The notes beneath the pieces were generated by a model. The model saw nothing but the letters and a program-made list of their open reading frames with translations, was not told the origin of the DNA and made no database searches. Below are positions 6,821 through 12,555 of a DNA stretch of 12,555 bases, piece by piece. The stretch is from DASUZD01 sp036377055. Lineage in GTDB: Bacteria; Actinomycetota; Thermoleophilia; Gaiellales; Gaiellaceae. A program made the translations under genes and the position numbers. Within the stretch, counting starts at the first letter, position 1; the number at the start of each line of letters is the position of its first letter. The stretch is from positions 1-12,555 of the forward strand of contig DASUZD010000331.1 in NCBI GenBank assembly GCA_036377055.1, in the 5' to 3' direction.

Positions 6821-6833
6821 GCGTAGCCTACGC
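6821..6833. promoter_or_regulatory. Palindrome between divergent starts, candidate operator
   Basis: GCGTAG-C-CTACGC is a perfect inverted repeat with a one-base centre. It fills most of the 20-base gap between the start codons of the GFA-type gene and the aldo/keto reductase. Position and symmetry suit a shared operator or overlapping transcript starts; 13 bases is short enough that chance cannot be excluded. Confidence 0.35.
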
Positions 6834-6837
6834 GGCC

Positions 6838-7860
6838 GTGGAGTACCGCCAGCTCGGTCGCACCGGCGTCCAGGTCAGCGAGCTCTGCCTCGGCACGATG
6901 ATGTTCGGCGCCTGGGGCAACCCGGACCACGACGACTCGATCCGGATCATCCACCGCGCGCTCGACGCGGGGATCAACTTCGTCGACACGGCGGACGTGT
7001 ACTCCCGTGGCGAGTCGGAGGAGATCGTCGGCAAGGCCCTCGAGGGCCGGCGCGACCGCGTCGTCCTCGCGACGAAGTTCCACTGGTCGATGGGAGACGA
7101 CCCGAACGAGCGCGGCAACTCGCGCCGCTGGATCACGCGCGAGATCGACGCGAGCCTCCGCCGGCTGAGGACCGACTGGATCGATCTCTACCAGGTGCAC
7201 AGGCCCGATCCGGCCATGGACGTCGACGAGACGCTCGGCGCGCTCACCGATCTCGTCCGCGCCGGCAAGATCCGCTACCTCGGCAGCTCCACGTTCCCGG
7301 CGCACGCGATCGTCGAGGCGCAGTGGACGGCCGAGCGCCGGGGCCGCGAGCGCTTCACCTGCGAACAGCCGCCGTACTCGATCCTCGTCCGCGGCGCCGA
7401 GCGCGACGTGCTCCCGGTCTGCCGGCAATACGGCATGGGCGTGATCACGTGGAGCCCGCTTGCCGGCGGCTGGCTCAGCGGCCGCTATCGCAAGGGGGAG
7501 GAGACGCCGCCGAGCACGCGCGCCGAGCGCGTCCCGCAGCGGTTCGACATGTCGCTGCCCGCGAACCAGGCGAAGCTCGAGGCCGCGGACGCGCTCGCGA
7601 AGGTCGCCGACGAGGCCGGGATCTCGCTGATCCAGCTCGCGATCGCGTTCGTCCTGAAGCACCCGGCCGTGACCGCGCCGATCATCGGCCCGCGGACGAT
7701 GGAACAGCTCCAAAGTCAGCTCGGCGCCGTCGACGTGGCTCTCGACGACGCCCTCCTCGACCGGATCGACGAGATCGTCCCGCCGGGGACGACGCTGAAC
7801 CCGGTCGACGCGGGCTACACGCCGCAGGCGATCGCTAACCCGGCGCTACGCCGGCGCTGA
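6838..7860 (+). CDS. Aldo/keto reductase
   Basis: NADPH-dependent oxidoreductase of the AKR superfamily, a cytoplasmic TIM barrel reducing carbonyls; substrate not predictable. The 340 residues show the N-terminal YRQLGRTGVQVSELCLGTM, NFVDTADVYSRGESEE with D50 and Y55, K80 in LATKFHW, and H121 in YQVHRPDP, which form the Asp-Tyr-Lys-His tetrad. LRAGKIRYLGSS-type sequence (VRAGKIRYLGSS), WSPLAGGWLSGRY and a C-terminal IIGPRTMEQLQ for cofactor phosphate binding follow. Length and motifs suggest the AKR11/YghZ-like broad group. The GTG at 6838 gives the standard MEYRQLG start; no Shine-Dalgarno is visible, and there are only 20 bases to the divergent neighbour. The last 26 bases overlap the opposing membrane-protein gene. 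Confidence 0.93.
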   Translation: MEYRQLGRTGVQVSELCLGTMMFGAWGNPDHDDSIRIIHRALDAGINFVDTADVYSRGESEEIVGKALEGRRDRVVLATKFHWSMGDDPNERGNSRRWITREIDASLRRLRTDWIDLYQVHRPDPAMDVDETLGALTDLVRAGKIRYLGSSTFPAHAIVEAQWTAERRGRERFTCEQPPYSILVRGAERDVLPVCRQYGMGVITWSPLAGGWLSGRYRKGEETPPSTRAERVPQRFDMSLPANQAKLEAADALAKVADEAGISLIQLAIAFVLKHPAVTAPIIGPRTMEQLQSQLGAVDVALDDALLDRIDEIVPPGTTLNPVDAGYTPQAIANPALRRR

Positions 7861-8509
7861 GCCGTCCGAGCGCTCGCGTCACGAGCACGCTCGCGATCGC
7901 CAGCCAGACTGCGATCACGATCCACGGGAAGAACGTGATCGAGAACACCGCGACGATCCCGGCGACGAAGCTCAGCCAACCGAGCCACGCGGGAATCGCC
8001 CGCGCGCCGAGCGCCGCGAGCGAGACGGCGACGATTGCCGCTCCGATCGCGGCGCCGCCCGCCGAGTGGAGGACGTAGCCGACGTCGTTCGCCGAGTGCA
8101 CGAGGAGCGGGTCCACGCCGTGCCGGTACGTGTCGTCGGTCATCGTCAGGATCCCCTGCTCGATCGAGAACGCAGCGAGCGTCAGAGCCGCGTAGACCGC
8201 GCCGCCGATCGTCGCGACGGTCGCGAGCAGGCCGTCGCCCGCGTACGCACGCACGAGCTCACGCAGCGCGGCGACGAACCAGAACAGGAAGAAGACGCCG
8301 ACCACGATCAGGATCCAGCCGATCCCGATCCGCGTCCGGTGGCCGGAGTCCTGGAAGTACGGGATCACCTTCGACGGCGGCGCGTCACCTGCGGGAAGGT
8401 CGTGCAGGATCAGGAAGAGGCCGACGATCGTCAGGACGACATAGAGCAAGCCGCCGAGACCGGCCCAGCGGAGGAAGCCACTCGGTCGCGCCGCAGTCGC
8501 CGTCGCCAC
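7835..8509 (-). CDS. Multi-pass membrane protein, DUF4386-like
   Basis: 224 residues, predicted integral membrane protein with about six hydrophobic segments: LRWAGLGGLLYVVLTIVG, IGWILIVVGVFFLFWFV, LLATVATIGGAVYAALT, AGGAAIGAAIVAVSLAA, WLGWLSFVAGIVAVFSI and FPWIVIAVWLAIASVLV. The layout resembles DUF4386 proteins; function unknown. The GTG at 8509 is chosen because AGGA lies 9 bases upstream and the arginine-rich sequence further upstream is the zur gene in another frame. It sits 35 bases downstream of zur on the same strand and may be co-transcribed with it, but nothing in the sequence ties it to zinc. Its 3' end overlaps the aldo/keto reductase by 26 bases. Confidence 0.8.
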   Translation of the reverse strand: MATATAARPSGFLRWAGLGGLLYVVLTIVGLFLILHDLPAGDAPPSKVIPYFQDSGHRTRIGIGWILIVVGVFFLFWFVAALRELVRAYAGDGLLATVATIGGAVYAALTLAAFSIEQGILTMTDDTYRHGVDPLLVHSANDVGYVLHSAGGAAIGAAIVAVSLAALGARAIPAWLGWLSFVAGIVAVFSITFFPWIVIAVWLAIASVLVTRALGRLSAGVAPG

Positions 8510-8544
8510 GTCGCGGAATCCTGAAGGGGGCGTCGGACGGCGCT

Positions 8545-8979
8545 TCAGGCGGCGCGACGGCAGGAGCCGCAGAGGCCGACCACCTCGACGCGGTGCTCGG
8601 TCGCGACGAAGTCCGCGCGCTCCGCCGCGGCGGCGAGCCAATCGTCGAGGCCGCACTCGACGAGCTCGACGACGCGATGACACTCGGAACAGACCAGGTG
8701 GTGGTGGTGCCCCTCGCCACAGAGCCGGTAGCAGGCTTCGAGCGGGCTGTGCGAGAGCGTGTCGACGATGCCGTGCTCGGCGAGCGCGCCGAGAGTGCGG
8801 TAGACGGTCGCGAGCCCGATGCGCTCGCCCCCGCCGCGTAGACGGCGGTGCAGCTCCTGGGCGGTGACGTCGTGCGGCTCTCGCGCGAGCTCCTCGAGCA
8901 CGCGGAGCCGCTGGCGCGTCACGCGCAGGCCGGCGTCGGAGAGGCGCTCCACCAGCCTCGGTTGACGCGGATCGGTCAC
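8545..8979 (-). CDS. zur: Fur-family regulator, probable zinc uptake repressor Zur
   Basis: A 144-residue Fur-family protein; such proteins repress target promoters when metal-bound. The winged helix covers about 10-80, with GLRVTRQRLRVLEEL and recognition helix GLATVYRTLGALAEHG (55-70). The dimerisation half has CGEGHHHHLVC (87-97), then two CxxC pairs, C97/C100 and C137/C140, for the structural zinc. The divergent zinc transporter operon makes Zur more likely than Fur or PerR. GTG at 8979 is chosen because family similarity begins near VERLSDAGLRVTRQR. A further upstream GTG at 9042 would run across the promoter and operator and into the transporter gene. No Shine-Dalgarno is obvious. The membrane-protein gene follows closely on the same strand. 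Confidence 0.92.
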   Translation of the reverse strand: MTDPRQPRLVERLSDAGLRVTRQRLRVLEELAREPHDVTAQELHRRLRGGGERIGLATVYRTLGALAEHGIVDTLSHSPLEACYRLCGEGHHHHLVCSECHRVVELVECGLDDWLAAAAERADFVATEHRVEVVGLCGSCRRAA

Positions 8980-8999
8980 GAGCCGTACGCTAGCAGCCG

Positions 9000-9027
9000 T
9001 TGAGACCGATAACCATTCTCGTTTAAC
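9000..9027 (+). promoter_or_regulatory. Putative promoter of the znu operon
   Basis: TTGAGA (9000-9005, five of six to TTGACA), 16 bases, then TTTAAC (9022-9027, four of six to TATAAT). A transcript start 6-8 bases after the -10 would fall at about 9034, next to the GTG at 9035, implying a leaderless mRNA. No Shine-Dalgarno precedes that GTG, which fits. Confidence 0.5.
9007..9021. promoter_or_regulatory. Zur-box-like operator
   Basis: CGATAA-CCA-TTCTCG is an imperfect 15-base palindrome (five of six base pairs symmetrical) with an AT-rich core unusual for this genome. GATAA/TTCTC half-sites resemble the GATAAT-type core bound by Fur and Zur proteins. It lies in the 55-base gap between zur and the transporter operon, between the candidate -35 and -10, so bound Zur would block the polymerase. 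Confidence 0.6.
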
Positions 9028-9034
9028 GGCCTGA

Positions 9035-10759
9035 GTGCTCACGCCCTTCCACTACGCGTTCGTCCAGCGCGGCGCCGTCGAGGCGCTCCTGCTGGCCATA
9101 CCCGCAGGCCTGCTCGGGACGTGGATCGTCCTCCGCGGCCTTGCCTTCTTCTCCCATGCCGTCGGTACCGCCGCCTTCCCGGGGCTCGTGCTCGCGGACG
9201 GATTGGGCTGGCCCGGGCCCGGCGGGGCCGGCCTCGCCGCGGCCGCCTACACGCTCGGCGTCGACCGGCTCGCCGCGCGCCGCGAGAGCGACCGCGACAC
9301 GCTGACGGGTCTCGTCCTCGTGGGCGCGCTCGCGCTCGGCGTCGTCCTCGCGAGCGACGTCTTCCACTCCGGCTCGAACGTCGAGACGCTCCTCTTCGGC
9401 AGCCTGCTCCTCGTCGGGCCGGACGACGTACGGCTCGCAGCCGTGGCAGCGGCGGTCACGACCGTTGCGGCGGCGCTCTTCGGCCGGCGCTGGCTGGCGG
9501 CCGGCTTCGACGACGCGACCGCGCGCAGCATGGGCGTGCGTGTCGGTGCCTACGACGCGCTGCTCCTCGCGCTCGTCGCGTTCGCGGTCGTGGCCGCGTT
9601 GAGCGCCGTCGGCGCCCTCCTCGCAGCAGCGCTCTTCGTCGTCCCGGCCGCGACGGCGCGGCTGCTCGTCCGCAGGCTCGTCCCGCTCCAGCTTGCGAGC
9701 GTCGGGCTTGCGGCCCTCGAATCCGTCGCCGGCCTCTGGCTCTCGGTCGAGCTGAACGTCCCGCCGGGACCGGCGATCGCCGTACTCGCCGGCGGAGTCT
9801 TCGCCGTCGCGGCGCTCGTCGCGCGTGTGCCGCGGGGTGCGGTCGCGTTGGCGCTGGTGGTGCTCCTCGCCGGCTGCGGCGGATCGAGCTCGAGCGACGG
9901 CAAGCTCCGAGTCGTCGCGACCACGACGCAGATCGCCGACTGGATGCGCGAGGTCGGAGGCCCGGACGTCGACGTCCACCAGATCCTCCAGCCGAACACC
10001 GACCCGCACGAGTACGAGCCGCGGCCGCGCGACGTGGAGGCGGTCGCGCGCGCAGACCTCGTCTTCGAGAACGGAGACGGGCTCGACGCATGGATGGACA
10101 AGGTCGTCGCGCAAGCGGGCACCCACCCGCGCGTGATGGTCCTCGGCGAGTTCGTGCCCGTGAAGCTGCCCGGCGAGAGCTCAGGGCCGGAGCGTTCACG
10201 GTTCGACCCGCACTGGTGGCACGACCCGCGAAACGCCGACGCCGCGGTCTTCGCGATGGGCGCGGAGCTGATCTTGGCCGACGCGAAGCACGGGAAGCAC
10301 GGCCCGGCGTTCGCGCGTCGCGGGCGCGCGTACCGCGCGACGCTCGAAGCGCTCGACCGGAAGCTCAGGGCGTGCTTCGCCCGGATCCCGCCGCGCGAAC
10401 GGAACCTCGTCACCGACCACGACGCGTTCGGGTACTTCGCGCACCGGTACGGCTTGCGCGTCGTCGGGGCCGTGATCCCTTCGCAGACGACGCAGGCCCA
10501 GCCGTCGGCCGGCGAGACGGCACGCCTGGTCGCGCTGATCCGCCGCGAACACGTGCGCGCGGTCTTTCCCGAAAGCTCGCTCAACCGGAACCTCGCCGAG
10601 ACGATCGCCCGCGAGTCCGGAGCCCGCTCCGACCTCACGCTCTACGGGGACACGCTCGGTCCGGCCGGGTCGCCCGGCGCCACTTACCTCGGGATGGAGC
10701 GAACGAACGCCGACGCGATCGCGCAAGGGCTGAGCGGCGGCCGGGTCTCGTGCCGGTGA
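9035..10759 (+). CDS. Fusion: zinc ABC permease (ZnuB) + zinc-binding lipoprotein (ZnuA)
   Basis: One open frame of 574 residues carrying two transporter parts. Residues 1-264 are an ABC-3 family permease with many hydrophobic segments and the markers LAFFSHAVGTAAFPG (36-50) and GFDDATARSMGVRV (157-170). Then come RVPR, a 13-residue hydrophobic stretch and a lipobox LLAGC with C281, and a cluster A-I solute-binding protein to 574. Its likely metal ligands are H325 (TDPHEYEP), H393 (DPHWW), H462 (TDHDAFGYF) and D539 (YGDT). A histidine at the third position, where Mn-binding relatives usually have Glu, favours zinc. The protein has no long His-rich loop. No stop separates the halves; GTG at 9827 could start a separate lipoprotein but has no Shine-Dalgarno. 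The start GTG at 9035 follows the operator directly. The stop overlaps the ATPase start as GTGA. Confidence 0.88.
   Translation: MLTPFHYAFVQRGAVEALLLAIPAGLLGTWIVLRGLAFFSHAVGTAAFPGLVLADGLGWPGPGGAGLAAAAYTLGVDRLAARRESDRDTLTGLVLVGALALGVVLASDVFHSGSNVETLLFGSLLLVGPDDVRLAAVAAAVTTVAAALFGRRWLAAGFDDATARSMGVRVGAYDALLLALVAFAVVAALSAVGALLAAALFVVPAATARLLVRRLVPLQLASVGLAALESVAGLWLSVELNVPPGPAIAVLAGGVFAVAALVARVPRGAVALALVVLLAGCGGSSSSDGKLRVVATTTQIADWMREVGGPDVDVHQILQPNTDPHEYEPRPRDVEAVARADLVFENGDGLDAWMDKVVAQAGTHPRVMVLGEFVPVKLPGESSGPERSRFDPHWWHDPRNADAAVFAMGAELILADAKHGKHGPAFARRGRAYRATLEALDRKLRACFARIPPRERNLVTDHDAFGYFAHRYGLRVVGAVIPSQTTQAQPSAGETARLVALIRREHVRAVFPESSLNRNLAETIARESGARSDLTLYGDTLGPAGSPGATYLGMERTNADAIAQGLSGGRVSCR
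9827..9829 (+). other. Possible internal GTG start for a separate lipoprotein
   Basis: This in-frame GTG (codon 265) would give MPRGAVALALVVLLAGC, a textbook lipoprotein signal of basic residue, hydrophobic core and lipobox, and a free 310-residue ZnuA. No purine-rich ribosome site is seen in the 20 bases before it, so internal initiation is only a possibility. Confidence 0.35.
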
Positions 10760-11508
10760 GCGTCCTGCTCTCGACGCGCGACCTCGCGACCGGGTACGGC
10801 GGCCCGCCCGCGCTCGAGGGTGTGACGTTCGAGCTGCGCCCGGGCGAGCGGATCGGCGTCCTCGGCCCGAACGGCGGCGGCAAGTCGACGCTCTTCCATG
10901 CGCTGCTCGGCGAGCTTCGCGTGCTTCATGGGACGGTGCGGGTGCCGCAGCGGCTCGGCCTCGTCCCGCAGACGGAGCGCTCGCGGCTCGACTACCCCGT
11001 GACGGCGCTGGACGTGGCGCTGATGGGCACGCTCTCGCGGGTGCCGTGGTGGCGACCGCTCGGTCGCCGTGAGCGGTCCTTCGGCCTCGCGGCGCTCGAG
11101 CGCGTCGGCCTGCGCGAGCTCGCGAAGGAGCAGTTCGGCGAGCTCTCCGGCGGCCAGCGCCAGCGCGTCCTCGTCGCGCGCGCCCTCGTCCAGGACGCAC
11201 GTGTTCTCCTCCTCGACGAGCCGTTCTCCGGAGTCGACCAGCCGAGCGCGGACCTCCTCGAACGGTTGCTGGGCGAGCTCGGGCGCGAGGAGCGCGGCGT
11301 CCTGATCGCGACGCACGACCTCGAGCAGGCGCGGCGGTGGGACCGCGTCCTCTGCCTCAACCGCCGCCAGATCGCATTCGGCCCGCCGGCGGAGACGCTG
11401 ACGCGGCCGGTGCTGGAGCAGACCTACGGCGCGGAGATCGTGCCGCTTCCGACCGGTGACGGGCGCGCCGAGGCTGTGCTCCCGCCCCACCACCACGAGC
11501 ACGGATGA
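10756..11508 (+). CDS. znuC: Zinc ABC transporter ATPase (ZnuC-like)
   Basis: 250-residue cytoplasmic ATPase that should power zinc import through the two permeases. Walker A GPNGGGKST (37-45), Q-loop PQTE (71-74), signature LSGGQ (130-134), Walker B VLLLDEP (150-156), D-loop SGVDQ and switch histidine H187 (ATHD) are all present. Similarity is to the ZnuC/MntB group of metal transporters. The C-terminus is histidine-rich (HHHEH, 245-249), which could bind zinc. The GTG at 10756 is chosen because GTGA overlaps the stop of the permease-lipoprotein fusion; GTG at 10750 is a two-codon-longer alternative. The stop overlaps the next start as ATGA, indicating a tightly coupled operon under the zur-side promoter. 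Confidence 0.93.
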   Translation: MSVLLSTRDLATGYGGPPALEGVTFELRPGERIGVLGPNGGGKSTLFHALLGELRVLHGTVRVPQRLGLVPQTERSRLDYPVTALDVALMGTLSRVPWWRPLGRRERSFGLAALERVGLRELAKEQFGELSGGQRQRVLVARALVQDARVLLLDEPFSGVDQPSADLLERLLGELGREERGVLIATHDLEQARRWDRVLCLNRRQIAFGPPAETLTRPVLEQTYGAEIVPLPTGDGRAEAVLPPHHHEHG

Positions 11509-12434
11509 CGCACGCGCTATTGCACCCGTGGAGTCACGGCTTCATGCAGCGCGCACTACTCGAGCTCCTGCTCGTCGGCGTGCTCGGCGCGGTCCTCGGC
11601 TGCTGGATCGTCCTCTACCGGCTCGCCTACAGCGCGGAGTCACTCGCGCACGCCCTGTTTCCTGGGCTGGTGGTGGCGGCCTTGATCGGCGCGCCTTTGT
11701 TGGCGGGCGCGGCGGGCGGAGTGCTGCTCGCGGCGGCCTCGGTCGCGCTCGCGACGCGGCTGCCAGGGATCTCGCGCGACGTCGCGGTCGCCGTGGTCGT
11801 CACGACGCTCTTCGGGCTGGGCGCGTTGCTCGCCCTCGCGCCGGCTTCGCCGCCGGGGTTGGGCGGGCTGTTGTTCGGCGACCTGCTGGGCGTGTCGCGC
11901 GGGGACCTTGTGGCTGCGGGGGTCCTGACGGCGCTGAGCCTCGTCGCGCTAGGCGCGCTGCACCGGCCGCTCCTCGCCGCCGGGTTCGACCGCGCGAGCG
12001 CGACGAGCCTCCGCGTTCGTCCGCTCGCGGTCGACCTCGCGCTGCTCGCGCTCGTTGCGGCCGCAGTCGTGGTCGGCGTCCAGGGCCTCGGGAACCTGCT
12101 CGTCCTCGCCAGCCTGATCGGCCCGGCGGCGTGCGCGCGCCTCGTCGGCCGCCGCGTGCCGAGGATGATGCTCGTCGCGGTCGCCGTCGCAGTCGTGTGC
12201 GCGGTCGGGGGCCTCTACGTCTCCTACTACGCCTCGGTCGCCGCGGGCGCCTCGGTCGCCGGCACGACTGTGGCTGCCTACCTCGTGCTGCTCACGCTGT
12301 CGCCGCTGACGTTTCGAGACCGTTGGCGTGGAAGACGCGGTCGCATTTCCCCACGAGTGGCTGGCCACCGAGGGCTCGTCCGTCGGCGCGCTGGCTCCGG
12401 GTCGAGCGTCCACACCGGGGTCAGGAGGTGCTAA
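11505..12434 (+). CDS. znuB: Second zinc ABC transporter permease (ZnuB-like), altered C-terminus
   Basis: 309-residue ABC-3 family inner-membrane permease; with the permease half of the first gene it could form a heterodimeric channel. SAESLAHALFPG (43-54) and GFDRASATSLRV (160-171) match family motifs, with eight or more hydrophobic segments ending at about residue 268 (TVAAYLVLLTLSPL). The remaining roughly 39 residues are arginine- and glycine-rich and hydrophilic. Their codons include GGA, AGA, CCA and CGA, unlike the G/C-ending codons before them. This suggests the native stop was lost and the frame runs into foreign DNA, probably an insertion element. The ATG at 11505 overlaps the ATPase stop (ATGA). 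Confidence 0.88.
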   Translation: MTHALLHPWSHGFMQRALLELLLVGVLGAVLGCWIVLYRLAYSAESLAHALFPGLVVAALIGAPLLAGAAGGVLLAAASVALATRLPGISRDVAVAVVVTTLFGLGALLALAPASPPGLGGLLFGDLLGVSRGDLVAAGVLTALSLVALGALHRPLLAAGFDRASATSLRVRPLAVDLALLALVAAAVVVGVQGLGNLLVLASLIGPAACARLVGRRVPRMMLVAVAVAVVCAVGGLYVSYYASVAAGASVAGTTVAAYLVLLTLSPLTFRDRWRGRRGRISPRVAGHRGLVRRRAGSGSSVHTGVRRC

Positions 12435-12555
12435 CGGAATGAAGGGACCCGTGGTGGTCTGGCGAATCCGTCCGCTGTCATTGTCGAAATGGAGGGGTGA
12501 TGGCGGCGAGGCGGTGGCCGTGGCGGGTGCCTGATCGGTTGTGGGTGGAGGTGGA
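12312..12555 (+). mobile_element. Probable left end of an insertion sequence, cut by window edge
   Basis: From about 12312 the codon pattern of the permease frame breaks down, the long third-position G/C bias disappears, and a transposase-like N-terminus begins at 12500. Neither the exact boundary nor the terminal inverted repeat can be fixed without the right end. Apart from the tail of the permease frame, 12435-12499 holds no recognised feature except a purine-rich ribosome site (GGAGGGG, 12491-12497). Confidence 0.4.
12500..12555 (+). CDS. Transposase N-terminus (IS5-type), truncated by window
   Basis: Only 18 codons are visible: MAARRWPWRVPDRLWVEV. The pattern of basic residues, then VPDxLWxxVE, is the usual start of IS5-family and related transposases (VPDELWERVEPLLP-type, DUF4096 region). 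GGAGGGG at 12491-12497 provides a close ribosome site, and GTG at 12497 is an in-frame alternative one codon upstream. The catalytic domain is outside the window, so the family call rests on a short stretch. Confidence 0.5.
   Translation, partial: MAARRWPWRVPDRLWVEV

Noticed and set aside
8510..8683. Longer start (8683) for the DUF4386-like membrane protein
   Set aside because: The added N-terminal residues are arginine-rich and are the zur gene read in another frame. GTG at 8509 has an AGGA site and leads directly into the first membrane segment.
9023..10126. Minus-strand open frame (367 codons) opposite the permease-lipoprotein fusion
   Set aside because: It overlaps the promoter and a clearly real transporter gene, and is Arg/Glu/Asp-rich shadow sequence without motifs.
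12328..12534. Small plus-strand frame beginning MEDAVAFPHEWLATE
   Set aside because: It lies across the permease tail, the presumed insertion boundary and the transposase start, with no domain. Treated as chance within the mobile-element end.
1..12555. CRISPR arrays, tRNA or rRNA genes, riboswitches
   Set aside because: No regularly spaced direct repeats, cloverleaf-like sequence with a T-arm consensus, or known riboswitch core was seen on either strand by eye.

Overview
The window is about 70% G+C, with G or C at nearly every third codon position. Genes are packed tightly on both strands, many overlap at start or stop codons, and GTG/TTG starts are common. Gene content (LigD, a RtcB-type ligase, a secreted six-cysteine protein resembling DUF6636, an actinobacterial-style Zur/Znu locus) suggests a high-GC actinobacterium, perhaps Thermoleophilia. 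That placement is an inference from gene style; there is no rRNA marker here.

Left part (1-2742, + strand): the end of a probable tryptophan operon (trpA), a 203-base gap with a strong minus-strand G-quadruplex motif, then a two-domain LigD (ligase plus polymerase, no phosphoesterase domain) for end joining. ligD converges on rtcB and both stop codons lie in one CTAG.

Centre (2739-6404): rtcB (- strand) is split by a 411-residue intein with splicing blocks and a LAGLIDADG-type endonuclease core, inserted exactly at the metal-binding cysteine of the ligase. Divergent from it, with overlapping 5' ends, lie a secreted lytic transglycosylase and a small secreted cysteine-rich protein, joined by a TTGA start/stop overlap.

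Middle right (6401-8509): a zinc-binding GFA/CENP-V-type protein (-) and an aldo/keto reductase (+) start 20 bases apart around a perfect palindrome. A multi-pass membrane protein (-) then overlaps the 3' end of the reductase.

Right part (8545-12434) is a zinc homeostasis locus. Zur (-) is divergent from a four-function Znu transporter operon (+). A Zur-box-like palindrome lies between a plausible -35 and -10 in the 55-base gap. The first transporter gene is unusual: an ABC-3 permease is fused in frame, with no stop, to a zinc-binding lipoprotein complete with its lipobox. It is followed by the ATPase (GTGA overlap) and a second permease (ATGA overlap). The tail of the second permease changes codon character abruptly and runs into what looks like the left end of an insertion sequence whose transposase is cut by the window edge.

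The two most distinctive items are the RtcB intein at a catalytic cysteine and the permease-lipoprotein fusion with an internal lipobox.
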